Below are positions 9,041 to 17,822 of a stretch of 64,000 nt of DNA, one piece after another; positions within the stretch are counted from its first letter, which is position 1, and the number at the start of each line of letters is the position of its first letter. Both the position numbers and the translations under genes were made by a program. Origin of the DNA: Cycloclasticus sp. symbiont of Poecilosclerida sp. N. Lineage in GTDB: Bacteria; Pseudomonadota; Gammaproteobacteria; Methylococcales; Cycloclasticaceae. The stretch lies in NCBI GenBank assembly GCA_002101205.1, contig LWTM01000074.1, positions 1-64,000 of the forward strand. Reading direction: 5' to 3'. The notes under the pieces were generated by a model. It was given only the letters and a program-made list of their open reading frames with translations, had not been told where the DNA came from and did not search any database.

Positions 9041-9383
9041 CAAAGAAATAGCTAGGTAACAGCGTGTAATGATCAAATGGTTGGCAACGAAGTGTCTGGA
9101 CAACCTTGTTGGAAGCAAGTGCTATGAAATAACTGCCGAAAAAAGAACCTACCTCTCGTTCAAGAGCGATGCCAACTGTGGCTAATGGTATCCAATAAAT
9201 GGCATCACGTTGGTTGTCGTTTAAAACATCCACCATATATTTCATCAATGCGGTGAGCATGGGTTGCGTCGATGCAAAGGTTAGAAAACCGATTAAGCTG
9301 AGTGTAAAAAATTTTCAATGAGGTTTAACGTAATCTAGGAGCCTAAAGTAAATATTGAGGCTAGATGTTTTATCGGGTGTCGT
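9041..9383 (-). pseudogene. msbA 5' fragment (about 115 codons)
   Basis: This matches codons 1–115 of the intact msbA at 302–2047, with scattered substitutions and compensating single-base changes near 9310. It breaks off abruptly at 9041 in unrelated sequence. It lacks the rest of the permease domain and the whole ATPase domain, so it cannot work. It keeps the upstream region shared with waaG. Confidence 0.92.
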
Positions 9384-9727
9384 CACGGTTTATTGTTTAA
9401 TCAAAGGGAATCGCATTTTAATGCATACTCACATATGAAATTGATGGAATAAAGGTAAAATAAATTACTTTAATTGCTGGTTGATAGCCCTGCGAATTAT
9501 GCGTTTAGCTTTTGCTTTGTATAAATATTTTCCTTACGGCGGATTAGCGCGTGACTTTGTGCGTATCGCTAATATCTGTCTTGAAAAAGGATATTTAATC
9601 GATGTTTATGTAATGGAGTGGCAAGGTGATTGTATTCATGGGTTTAATACGCACATTTTGTCCTGCAAAGGCTGGAGCAATCACGGCAAAGTGGCCGATT
9701 TCCATAACCAGTTACATGAAAAGTTAA
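9041..9727. repeat. Long direct repeat, copy B (msbA 5' part–intergenic–waaG 5' part)
   Basis: This is the partner of 1702–2308. Here the waaG part belongs to the intact gene and the msbA part is truncated, the reverse of copy A. Intact msbA, cut waaG, cassette, cut msbA, intact waaG is the order produced by a single-crossover (Campbell-type) insertion of a circle carrying an internal msbA'–waaG' piece. Confidence 0.9.
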
Positions 9728-10629
9728 GTGCGAAAAAATATGATGTTGTTATTGGTTTCAATAAAATTCCAAATATTGATGTGTATTATGCTGCGGACTC
9801 TTGCTATATAGACCGCTTCAAAGAAAAATCATTTTTCCAAACTTTCAATCCACGCTTTAGATTTTATTCGAGTGTGGAGCGTGCGGTTTTCGGCGCTGAC
9901 AGCAAAACGCTTTGCTTAATGATCTCTGATGTGCAAACAGGACTGTTTAAACAGCATTATGGAATTGCTGAAGAAAGGTTGGTGTGTTTGCCACCAGGTA
10001 TAGATTTAAGTCGACGTAGACCTGAAAATGCTGCCGAAATACGGGCTAAGTTTCGTAAAGCACGCCAATTTAATGAACAAGATATTGTGATATTAATGGT
10101 CGGCACGGGCTTTAAAACTAAAGGTGTTGATAGAGCGATAGAGGCGTTGTCATCACTGCCGGATGTATTGTTGTCTAAAACACATTTAATGGTTGTTGGC
10201 GAAGGTAACCTGCCACCTTACGAGCGTTTGGCAGCTGAAAGAAAGGTGGCTGACAAAGTTCACCTTGTGGGTGGGCGAAACGATGTCCCTGCGTTCTTGT
10301 TGGGCTGTGATGTCTTATTGCACCCAGCGCGTAAAGAAAATACGGGCACGGTTATTTTGGAAGCAATGGTGGCCGGTTTGCCGGTGTTGGTGACGGGCGT
10401 GTGTGGCTATGCAAAACATGTCAGAAAATCTCAAGCAGGTGTAGTACTGAATGCCCCTTTTTTACAAGAGGCATTAAATGAACAATTAGCGGCTATGCTG
10501 GCGAGTGATAAAGATAACTGGGCAAAAAATGCCTTGGACTATGCGAGCCAAGAAAATTTATACAGCATGCCAGAAAAAGCAGTAGAAGCCATTGAGTGTG
10601 CTGCGGCGAGCTTAAAGAATGTCGTTTGA
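9499..10629 (+). CDS. waaG: LPS core glucosyltransferase I (WaaG/RfaG)
   Basis: About 376 residues, a GT4-family GT-B glycosyltransferase that adds the first glucose to the heptose of the LPS inner core on the cytoplasmic face. The N-terminus MRLAFALYKYFPYGGLARDF is characteristic of WaaG. The C-terminal nucleotide-sugar domain has LLHPARKENTGTVILEAMVA with the EX7E-type glutamates and a GLPVLVTGVCGY loop. A TTG opens the frame at 9481, but the ATG at 9499 matches the family start. It overlaps waaP by 11 bp, so the two are coupled. Confidence 0.93.
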   Translation: MRLAFALYKYFPYGGLARDFVRIANICLEKGYLIDVYVMEWQGDCIHGFNTHILSCKGWSNHGKVADFHNQLHEKLSAKKYDVVIGFNKIPNIDVYYAADSCYIDRFKEKSFFQTFNPRFRFYSSVERAVFGADSKTLCLMISDVQTGLFKQHYGIAEERLVCLPPGIDLSRRRPENAAEIRAKFRKARQFNEQDIVILMVGTGFKTKGVDRAIEALSSLPDVLLSKTHLMVVGEGNLPPYERLAAERKVADKVHLVGGRNDVPAFLLGCDVLLHPARKENTGTVILEAMVAGLPVLVTGVCGYAKHVRKSQAGVVLNAPFLQEALNEQLAAMLASDKDNWAKNALDYASQENLYSMPEKAVEAIECAAASLKNVV

Positions 10630-11422
10630 AGTAACAGAAAGTTTCAAAAAAAACTGGGGTGCTAATCCTGGTTTTGATGAAGTAATGGCACTTGACGGTG
10701 ATATGTACCGGCAAGTGGCACGGCGTAAAACGTTTAAATTCACACTAAACAACCAAGACTATTTTGCAAAAATTCATAAAGGTGTGGGTTGGGGTGAAAT
10801 TGTCAAAAACCTTTTGCTGGGGCGGCTGCCGGTTTTGGGTGCTGTGAACGAGTATGAGGCGATTAATGCGTTAACAAAAATAGGCATTAAAACGATGACG
10901 TTGGCGGCGTATGGGCGGCGCGGGTGGAATGTTGCGGAATTAGAATCGTTTGTTATTACGGAGTCTTTGGAGCCAGCAGTTAGTTTGGAAGATTTGTCTA
11001 TGGGTTGGGTGAAAAATAAGCCAGACTTGAAACTCAAAAGAGCGTTAATCAGGCACGTTGCGGCAATCACACGGCAATTGCATGATAATGGTATCAATCA
11101 TAGAGACTTATATATTTGTCACTTTTTGTTGAAAGAGTCGGACCTAAAATCGGCTCTTAACGTTGACGAGTTGCCGCTGTATTTAATTGACCTACACCGA
11201 GTGCAAATACGTGACTTCGTGCCGGAGAGGTGGCGAGTTAAAGACTTAGCGGCCTTGTATTTTTCCAGTATGCATATTGGCCTTACCCAGCGTGATTTTT
11301 ATCGTTTTATTAAAGCTTATTCTGGTGAAAGTTTAAGTGCTGAGCTTAATTGTCATGCGGCTCGCTGGAGTGCGGTTTTTACTAAAGGGCAGAAACTTAA
11401 CTCAAAACCAATAAAGGGCTAG
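10619..11422 (+). CDS. waaP: LPS core heptose(I) kinase (WaaP/RfaP)
   Basis: This 267-residue kinase phosphorylates heptose I of the inner core, which strengthens the outer membrane through cation bridging. The kinase-like catalytic loop is NHRDLYICHFLL (catalytic aspartate) and the metal-binding segment is YLIDLHRVQIR. The N-terminal half holds the nucleotide-binding lysine region (YFAKIHKGVGWGE). Its start lies inside the 3' end of waaG. The length and motifs fit the family throughout. Confidence 0.93.
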   Translation: MSFEVTESFKKNWGANPGFDEVMALDGDMYRQVARRKTFKFTLNNQDYFAKIHKGVGWGEIVKNLLLGRLPVLGAVNEYEAINALTKIGIKTMTLAAYGRRGWNVAELESFVITESLEPAVSLEDLSMGWVKNKPDLKLKRALIRHVAAITRQLHDNGINHRDLYICHFLLKESDLKSALNVDELPLYLIDLHRVQIRDFVPERWRVKDLAALYFSSMHIGLTQRDFYRFIKAYSGESLSAELNCHAARWSAVFTKGQKLNSKPIKG

Positions 11423-11807
11423 TTACTCCGGGCTTTAGGTGGCCTTGCAGTCTAGGTCTTCTTTAGTTCTTTCGTCACAATATAAGCGGTGCTCAGGCGG
11501 CCTAAAAAACGTTATTCGTATAAAGCGCACATTTACCAAAAGCGAGAAAGATTTAGTTTATGATTTATGTATGCCTCTTCGAATCTCATCTGTTTTAATC
11601 TCTCGTGAAAACTTGTCTGGTTCAGTATTCAGCCCCCCAAATAGGGATAGAATAAATCTGGACAGGACACGTGCTAATTAATAGGACAGATAATTTACTC
11701 CTAACACCATGCACTAAACCACTTTGCTATCTATATAACACTGTGGCAACATAATCAGTGCTAATTCAATACGCTATACAATAAATACAATACCTGAGGA
11801 GGTGATA
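11423..11807. other. Gene-free stretch with one copy of a dispersed repeat
   Basis: I find no gene in this interval, although an open frame of 80 codons runs through part of it without family features. It contains one copy (11635–11706) of a ~72-bp repeat whose inverted partner is at 30413–30486. The last part holds the leader of the next gene, with GAGGAGG at 11796–11802. Confidence 0.6.
11635..11706 (+). repeat. Dispersed ~72-bp repeat, copy 1
   Basis: The stretch AATAGGGATAGAA…GACAGGACACGTG…TTAATTAATA…GACAG matches the reverse complement of 30413–30486 with only scattered differences. It may be the flank of a REP-associated or IS200-like transposase unit, but no transposase is visible, so the identity is open. 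Confidence 0.65.
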
Positions 11808-12317
11808 ATGATCAAAACATTTGGTTTACTTACTTCGCTAGCACTAGCAGCGCTAGCGACAAACGTTTACGCAGAAAGCGCTTCTGTAACTGAAAAAGTC
11901 GAAATAGCCGCAAGCCCTGCTGCTGTCTGGGCTGCTTCAAAAGACTTTGGCAATCTACACAGCTGGCACCCAGGTATCATCGCATCAACAAACACGAACG
12001 GTAATAACGTAGACAGTGTTCGCGTTTTAGATTTAGGAGGCCCGACAATTACTGAAGAGCTTGTTCGTTTTAACGATGGGCACACAAACTTCACTTATAA
12101 AATCAATGAAGTTGATCCTGCTGTTTTACCTGTTGAGGATTATATCTCTTGGTACGCAGTAAGAGATAACGGCCACGGTGGCTCTTCTGTTGTTTGGATG
12201 GGGCACTTCAACACCATTAACGGCGCAACAGCAGCTGATATTGAAAAGGGCGTAAGTGGCGTTTATCGCGGCGGCCTAGACAACCTAAAAGCAATGTTTG
12301 AAGGTGCTGCTGAATAA
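11808..12317 (+). CDS. Exported SRPBCC (START-like) family protein
   Basis: About 169 residues. A signal peptide (MIKTFGLLTSLALAALATNV, cleavage after VYA) is followed by a complete SRPBCC/polyketide-cyclase-like fold with the typical start VTEKVEIAASPAAVWAASKD and the conserved GNLHSWHPGI segment. Such domains bind hydrophobic ligands; the ligand here is unknown. The strong Shine-Dalgarno site at 11796–11802 fits the ATG at 11808 better than the GTG at 11802. It stands alone and ends in a terminator shared with polA. A periplasmic SRPBCC protein is less common than the cytoplasmic kind. Confidence 0.85.
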   Translation: MIKTFGLLTSLALAALATNVYAESASVTEKVEIAASPAAVWAASKDFGNLHSWHPGIIASTNTNGNNVDSVRVLDLGGPTITEELVRFNDGHTNFTYKINEVDPAVLPVEDYISWYAVRDNGHGGSSVVWMGHFNTINGATAADIEKGVSGVYRGGLDNLKAMFEGAAE

Positions 12318-12336
12318 AACGGCTCTAAACCTAAAT

Positions 12337-12367
12337 AAAGCCCTGCGGCACTACGTAGCGGGGCTTT
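12337..12367. terminator. Bidirectional terminator between the SRPBCC gene and polA
   Basis: The arms AAAGCCCTGC and GCGGGGCTTT form a hairpin around a short loop, followed by a T run on the forward strand and preceded by an A-rich run that gives T residues on the reverse strand. It sits between two convergent genes. Confidence 0.85.
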
Positions 12368-12383
12368 TTATTTCCCGCTAAAT

Positions 12384-15104
12384 TTAGTGCGCCTCATCCC
12401 AGTTTTTACCCACGCCGACATCAACAATTAACGGCACATCCAAGGTTGCCGCAGCGCTCATCTTTTGTTGGATCGTGTCTTTTGCCTGATCTAAACAACT
12501 GTTTTCAACTTCAAACACCAATTCATCGTGCACCTGCATCACCATCCGAACAGCCGGTTTATCTGTTTGAATCCAGTTATCTACCGATAACATCGCTAAC
12601 TTTATAATGTCCGCTGCTGTACCTTGCATCGGTGCATTAATCGCAGTCCTTTCGGCATATTGACGACGCTGCCCATTTTTCGCGTTGATATCAGGTAAAT
12701 ACAAACGTCGACCAAATAAGGTTTCAACATAACCTTGTTCACGCGCCAGTTCACGCGTTTCATCCATGTATTGTTTCACCCTTGGGTAGCGCTCAAAATA
12801 TAAGTTGATATAGCCTTGTGCTGCGCCGCGCTCAATATCCAATTGCTTCGCTAAGCCGAATGCAGACATGCCGTAAATCAAACCAAAGTTAATGGCTTTT
12901 GCTGAACGTCGCTGATGGACTTCCACTTGATCCAAATCAACACCGAACACTTCTGCGGCCGTCGCTTTGTGTACATCAAGTCCGTCTTTAAATGCCTGAA
13001 GTAGCCCCGCATCTTGCGACAAATGGGCCATAATCCGCAGCTCGATTTGGGAATAATCAGCCGCTAAAAACGTGTGGCCCTGCTCTACAACAAACGCCTG
13101 CCGAATTCGACGACCCTCTTCACTTCTAACGGGGATGTTCTGCAAATTCGGGTCTGATGACGACAAACGACCTGTCGCAGCAACCGCCTGGTGATATGAC
13201 GTATGCACTCGCCCCGTCACTGGATCTATTTGTTTGGGCAATTTATCCGTATACGTTGAGCGCAACTTGCTCAAGCTTCTGTGTTCCAAAATCAAACGAG
13301 GTAAAGGAAAGTCGAGTGCCAAGTCCTGCAGTACATTTTCAGCGGTAGACGGCTGCCCTTTCGGCGTTTTTCTCAATACTGGCAGGCTCAGCTTGTCGTA
13401 TAAGATTTCTTGTATCTGCTTTGGCGAAGCTAAATTAAACGGCTGACCCGCCACATCATGCGCTTGCGCTTCTAACGCCTGAATTTTTGCTGTTAACTCG
13501 CTACTTTGTTGAAGTAGCATTGGCGCACAAACCAACACGCCTGATTGCTCCATCCTTGCCAATACAGGTACCAAGGGCATTTCTATATCTTGATAAACTC
13601 TTTTCAACCCTTCCGTTTTTTCTAATTCGGTGAAAAGTTGCTGATGTAAACGCAAGGTAATATCTGCATCTTCCGCAGCATACGGCGCTGCTATTTCCAC
13701 GGGAACCTGATCAAAACAAATTTGCTTTACACCCTTGCCCGCCACCTCTTCATAATGAATGGTTTGCTCACCTAGGTACTTTTCAGCCAACGCATCCATA
13801 TTATGTCGTGTTGCCGTGCTATTAAGTACGTAGGACTCCAACATCGTGTCGTGCTTAATGCCTCGTAGGTGGATACCGTGATTTGCCAACACGTTTGCGT
13901 CATATTTAATATTTTGGCCGACTTTAGAAACGTTTGTTGCTTCTAATAGTGGCTTTAATTTATCCAAAACCCATTGTCTCGATAACTGCTCTGGCGCGCA
14001 GGGGTAATTATGCGCAAGCGGTACATAAGCGGCGTGCCCCGCTTCAACTGAAAACGATACACCCACCACCAAAGCTTTGCTGTAATCCAAATCAGTCGTT
14101 TCTGTATCAAACGCGAATAGCTCGGCTGATGATAGTTTATCTAGCCAAGTATTAAAGCTCTCTTCATCCAATACTGTGTCAACTTTCAGCTCTATCGCAG
14201 GCGGTAGCGACTGTTCTTCAGCGGTATCGGTTTCCTTAGGCGCTGCATTACCCGCTGTATTTAATTGCCTCAACCACGTATTAAACTCAAAATGGCTCAC
14301 CATTTCGTGGAGCTCTTTCACATTCGGTTCAGTGCGCAATAAATCTGTTGGCGCTTCGTTTAACGGCACGTCACAAAGAATCGTTACCAGCTGTTTTGAT
14401 AAAGGAATCGCATCTAAATGATCGCGTAAACTTGCGCCCACTTTGCCCTTTACTTCATCTGCCCTCGCAATGATTTCGTCCAACGAACCGAATTGGTTTA
14501 ACCACTTTGCTGCTGTCTTAGGACCTACCTTTGGCACACCCGGAATGTTGTCGGATGTGTCACCCATTAACGCCAAATAATCAATGATTCGTTCTGGTGG
14601 CACGCCGAATTTTTCTTTTACGCTTTCAACATCTAGCCATTGGTTATTCATCGTGTTGATTAACGAGATGTTCTCCGTCACTATTTGCGCAATATCTTTG
14701 TCGCCCGTTGAAATAATCACCTTTAAACCTGCCGCTTCCGCCTGCACGGCCAGTGTGCCAATCACATCGTCCGCCTCAACGCCCGACTCCATCACTAATG
14801 GCAAGCCCATTGCTTTTATCAGTGCGTACAAGGGCTTTATTTGCTCTCTTAGCTCTTCTGGCATCGCCGATCTGTTCGCTTTATATTCTGTATACATGTC
14901 ATTGCGGAAGGTTTTGCCTGGCGCATCAAATATCACACCGAAATAAGCGTCAGGGTATGTATTCATTAGCTTTTTAAGCATATTCGTTACGCCCAAAATG
15001 GCGTTGGTGTATTCACCTTTTGAATTCGTCAGTAAAGGTAGTGCGTGATAAGCACGGAACAAGTACGAAGAACCGTCCACTAGCACCAAAGTTTTATCCG
15101 TCAT
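12384..15104 (-). CDS. polA: DNA polymerase I
   Basis: This 906-residue enzyme removes RNA primers and fills gaps in replication and repair. Residues 1–290 form the 5'-3' exonuclease (VDGSSYLFRAYHALP, GDKDIAQIV, GDTSDNIPGVPKVGPKTA). A 3'-5' proofreading domain follows, with the intact FDTETTDLD near 330. The polymerase domain has motif A (DYSQIELRIMAHLS) and motif C (VHDELVFEV at about 858). All catalytic residues I looked for are present. ATG at 15104. It is divergent from the LOG-family gene across an 80-bp region containing a 17-bp palindrome. Confidence 0.97.
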   Translation of the reverse strand: MTDKTLVLVDGSSYLFRAYHALPLLTNSKGEYTNAILGVTNMLKKLMNTYPDAYFGVIFDAPGKTFRNDMYTEYKANRSAMPEELREQIKPLYALIKAMGLPLVMESGVEADDVIGTLAVQAEAAGLKVIISTGDKDIAQIVTENISLINTMNNQWLDVESVKEKFGVPPERIIDYLALMGDTSDNIPGVPKVGPKTAAKWLNQFGSLDEIIARADEVKGKVGASLRDHLDAIPLSKQLVTILCDVPLNEAPTDLLRTEPNVKELHEMVSHFEFNTWLRQLNTAGNAAPKETDTAEEQSLPPAIELKVDTVLDEESFNTWLDKLSSAELFAFDTETTDLDYSKALVVGVSFSVEAGHAAYVPLAHNYPCAPEQLSRQWVLDKLKPLLEATNVSKVGQNIKYDANVLANHGIHLRGIKHDTMLESYVLNSTATRHNMDALAEKYLGEQTIHYEEVAGKGVKQICFDQVPVEIAAPYAAEDADITLRLHQQLFTELEKTEGLKRVYQDIEMPLVPVLARMEQSGVLVCAPMLLQQSSELTAKIQALEAQAHDVAGQPFNLASPKQIQEILYDKLSLPVLRKTPKGQPSTAENVLQDLALDFPLPRLILEHRSLSKLRSTYTDKLPKQIDPVTGRVHTSYHQAVAATGRLSSSDPNLQNIPVRSEEGRRIRQAFVVEQGHTFLAADYSQIELRIMAHLSQDAGLLQAFKDGLDVHKATAAEVFGVDLDQVEVHQRRSAKAINFGLIYGMSAFGLAKQLDIERGAAQGYINLYFERYPRVKQYMDETRELAREQGYVETLFGRRLYLPDINAKNGQRRQYAERTAINAPMQGTAADIIKLAMLSVDNWIQTDKPAVRMVMQVHDELVFEVENSCLDQAKDTIQQKMSAAATLDVPLIVDVGVGKNWDEAH

Positions 15105-15135
15105 AAAAAGTATCCAATATTATTTATATTACCGA

Positions 15136-15152
15136 TTATACTGTCAGTATAA
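15136..15152. promoter_or_regulatory. Perfect 17-bp palindrome in the polA/LOG divergent promoter region
   Basis: TTATACTG, one central T, then CAGTATAA form a perfect inverted repeat. Each arm contains a TATACT that could serve as a -10 box for one of the divergent genes, but no good -35 box is seen at proper distance. It could be an operator or facing -10 boxes. Confidence 0.45.
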
Positions 15153-15184
15153 GTAATCATGATATGCAAAACACGAGGTAACTT

Positions 15185-15862
15185 ATGAGCAAGGAAAAAC
15201 GTGAGGCATGGGAGGTATTTCGAATCATTGCCGAGTTCGTTGATGGCTTTGAGCAACTCTCCCAAGTCCGACCCGCCGTTAGCTTATATGGGTCAGCACG
15301 ACTCAATGAAGGCCACCCTGATTATCAACGCGCAAAGGCTATTGCTTTAGCTTTATCCAACGCCGGCTTTTCGGTTATTAGTGGTGGTGGCCCTGGCATT
15401 ATGGAGGCCGCCAATAAGGGCGCATTCAAAGGTTCTTCGTCCAGTATCGGCCTGAACATTCAATTACCACACGAGCCGTATTCAAACCCCTATCAAGACA
15501 TCAGCTTAAATTTTAGGCATTTCTTTGCTCGCAAGGTAATGTTTGTCAAATACGCTAGTGCATACGTCGTATTGCCCGGTGGTTTCGGCACACTTGATGA
15601 ACTGGCCGAAATTCTCACTTTAGTGCAAACAGGAAAATCACGGAAAATTCCTATCATTCTTGTTAACAAAGCCTTTTGGAGCGGTTTGGTCGATTGGTTT
15701 TCAACGACCATGATAGATATGGGTACTATATCCACTGAAGATCTAGGACTTATACAATTTTGCGAAACACCTGATGAAGTTCTAGCCGCTATTTTCGACT
15801 TTTATGAACAGCGTGGTTTTGCGCCGTCTGCCGAAGAAGAGAAGGCATTGCTGGAACTTTGA
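15185..15862 (+). CDS. LOG-family nucleotide 5'-monophosphate nucleosidase (TIGR00730)
   Basis: This 225-residue Rossmann-fold protein shows the family signatures SGGGPGIMEAANKGA and PGGFGTLDELAEILTLVQTGK. Members release the base from nucleoside monophosphates; in bacteria they act as purine/pyrimidine nucleotide nucleosidases or cytokinin-type phosphoribohydrolases. A GAGG site precedes the ATG. The substrate cannot be fixed from sequence. It is 86 bp upstream of the DUF2782 gene and divergent from polA. Confidence 0.88.
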   Translation: MSKEKREAWEVFRIIAEFVDGFEQLSQVRPAVSLYGSARLNEGHPDYQRAKAIALALSNAGFSVISGGGPGIMEAANKGAFKGSSSSIGLNIQLPHEPYSNPYQDISLNFRHFFARKVMFVKYASAYVVLPGGFGTLDELAEILTLVQTGKSRKIPIILVNKAFWSGLVDWFSTTMIDMGTISTEDLGLIQFCETPDEVLAAIFDFYEQRGFAPSAEEEKALLEL

Positions 15863-15948
15863 GAATTTATTATTCCATAGCACAAGGTATGCAAAACTCA
15901 CCTAATAGTGTCATAATTAACGCATTACTTCAGCTCAAAGGAATACTA

Positions 15949-16290
15949 ATGCGCCGCTTCCCCTTTATCGCTCTTGCCTTCTTGCTTTTGTATGTGCCCA
16001 GTGCCTTAGCAGAAAAAATTAAACCCACCGTCGTTCCTGAACCACCTGAGTTACCCGCCCAAATTGTGAGTGGCGAAAGCATGGCTTCAGACATCACTAT
16101 TACTCGTAAGAAAAAAGAAGACATGACTGAGTACAGCGTAAACGGTAGCGTCTACATGGTGAAAATATCGCCTAAAAATGCTCCTGCTTATTACCTGGTT
16201 GATACCGATGGTGATGGCAGCTTAGAAACTCCCCGCTATGAACTTGAAAACGGCATAAACATTCCCCAGTGGTTATTATTAAGCTGGTAA
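15949..16290 (+). CDS. DUF2782 periplasmic protein
   Basis: About 113 residues. A signal peptide (MRRFPFIALAFLLLYVPSAL, cleavage after ALA) is followed by the DUF2782 domain with ITRKKKEDMTEYSVNGSVYM and a calcium-like loop VDTDGDGSLETPRYEL. The open frame begins at 15859, but AAAGGA before the ATG at 15949 and the signal peptide fix the start. The gene lies between polA and thrB in many gammaproteobacteria. Its function is unknown. Confidence 0.88.
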   Translation: MRRFPFIALAFLLLYVPSALAEKIKPTVVPEPPELPAQIVSGESMASDITITRKKKEDMTEYSVNGSVYMVKISPKNAPAYYLVDTDGDGSLETPRYELENGINIPQWLLLSW

Positions 16291-16310
16291 TCATCTAAAA
16301 ATTTCAACAT

Positions 16311-17282
16311 ATGTCTGTCTATACCGTTGTTGAACGCGCTCAGCTCGTCCATCATTTAAAAAGCTACTCCCTGGGTGAATTAATCGATTTTCAAGGCATT
16401 AGCTCCGGCATTGAAAACACAAATTACTTTGTTACTACAACGACTGGCGAATACGTCTTAACGCTTTTTGAAGAATTAAAGGCCGAAGAACTGCCTTATT
16501 TCTTAAACCTCATGGCCTTCGTTTCGGCGAACAACGTGCCTAGCGCTCGACCTATTTGTAATGATAACGACACATATTTATCTACATTAAATGGCAAAGC
16601 CACTACTTTTGTTGAAAAATTGCCCGGTGTCGACGTCGAGTCTCCCAACTCGACCCAATGTGCCGTTATTGGGCACTCCATGGCCAAACTACACCTTTTC
16701 AGTTCGCAACTCAACGCGCATCGTGACAATAACCGGGGCTCAACTTGGCGACAGCAAGCCGCTGAGTTACTCACGCCGCTCGTTGACGAAGACTCCGCCA
16801 ATCTTATCCGCAATGAGCTTGCTTTTCAGGCTTGTTACAACACATTAGCCCTACCTAAGAGCATTATTCACGCAGATCTCTTTAGGGAAAACGCCTTGTT
16901 TTTAGGCGATGAACTATCAGGTATTATAGATTTTTATTACGCCTGTAACGACTACTTGATTTACGATATTGCCGTTGCCGTGAACGACTGGTGCGTTAAC
17001 GTCGATGGCTCGTTAGACCCACGACGATTCAATGCATTTATGCAGGCTTATCAAAAAATTCGTCCTTTAACGGCCAATGAAATTAAAAGCTGGCCAGTTG
17101 CTATAAGAGCCGCTGCTTTTCGTTTTTGGCTGTCTAGACTACGTGACACACACTTCCCTAAAGAAGGCGAAATGACACACTTAAAAGACCCTGACGCAAT
17201 GAAACGTATTTTGTTGGCGCGTATAAACGCTCCCGATAATTGCGCTTTATATCCAAAAGAGACCCTCAAAGCGGCTGATTAA
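16311..17282 (+). CDS. thrB: Homoserine kinase, ThrB2/aminoglycoside-phosphotransferase type
   Basis: 323 residues. This type II homoserine kinase has the APH fold, with the catalytic loop SIIHADLFRENALFLG and the metal-binding IIDFYYACNDYLIYDIA. It phosphorylates L-homoserine in threonine synthesis. The N-terminal FQGISSGIENTNYFVTT segment is the nucleotide-binding region of this family. It follows the DUF2782 gene by 20 bp, the arrangement seen in Pseudomonas and relatives, and is 36 bp upstream of the TRAP genes. Confidence 0.93.
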   Translation: MSVYTVVERAQLVHHLKSYSLGELIDFQGISSGIENTNYFVTTTTGEYVLTLFEELKAEELPYFLNLMAFVSANNVPSARPICNDNDTYLSTLNGKATTFVEKLPGVDVESPNSTQCAVIGHSMAKLHLFSSQLNAHRDNNRGSTWRQQAAELLTPLVDEDSANLIRNELAFQACYNTLALPKSIIHADLFRENALFLGDELSGIIDFYYACNDYLIYDIAVAVNDWCVNVDGSLDPRRFNAFMQAYQKIRPLTANEIKSWPVAIRAAAFRFWLSRLRDTHFPKEGEMTHLKDPDAMKRILLARINAPDNCALYPKETLKAAD

Positions 17283-17318
17283 ACATTAAATCATTCTCCC
17301 TGCTTACAATTCACTTTA

Positions 17319-17822
17319 ATGCTCAAGAAACTCAGCCTTTTTATAGACGCGTTCAACCAACGCATTTCAAATACCGTTGCCTGGTTAACCGTTCTGATGG
17401 TCATCATCATGTTTGCCATCGTCGTTTTGCGTTACGGTTTTAATATCGGTTCCATTGCTGCTCAAGAGTCCATCACCTATATGCACGGCCTTGTTTTTAT
17501 GTTGGCCATTGCGCACACGCTTAAAATAGACGGCCACGTTCGTGTCGATATTTTGTATCACCGCTTGGGGCCTGAGGGCAAAGCTATCGTTAATTTGATT
17601 GGATCGCTCTTACTACTATTACCCGTTTGCGCGGTTGTTATTGTCATTAGTTGGGACTACGTTTCCACATCATGGTCCTACTACGAAGGCTCTAGAGAAG
17701 CCGGCGGCATTGACGGTGTTTTTCTAATCAAATCGCTCATTCCTTTGATGGCTGGCCTGCTGTTTTTACAAGGTATTTCAGAAGTGCTGAAGTCTATTCT
17801 CACCCTAAAGGGTCAACGCTAA
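17319..17822 (+). CDS. dctQ: TRAP transporter small permease (DctQ)
   Basis: 167 residues with four predicted membrane helices (around 19–39, 53–70, 91–113, 137–157) and the DctQ signature RYGFNIGSIAAQE followed by HTLKIDGHVRVDILY. It forms the membrane complex with DctM and takes substrate from the periplasmic DctP. Its stop overlaps the dctM start by one base. The partner binding protein lies downstream on the opposite strand. Confidence 0.93.
   Translation: MLKKLSLFIDAFNQRISNTVAWLTVLMVIIMFAIVVLRYGFNIGSIAAQESITYMHGLVFMLAIAHTLKIDGHVRVDILYHRLGPEGKAIVNLIGSLLLLLPVCAVVIVISWDYVSTSWSYYEGSREAGGIDGVFLIKSLIPLMAGLLFLQGISEVLKSILTLKGQR

Noticed and set aside
11439-11681. 80-codon forward frame behind waaP
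   Set aside because: No ribosome-binding site or family match; its 3' part runs through a dispersed repeat.
15136-15152. Palindrome considered as a LexA box near polA
   Set aside because: It lacks the CTGT-N8-ACAG spacing of LexA sites, so it was reported only as a palindrome.
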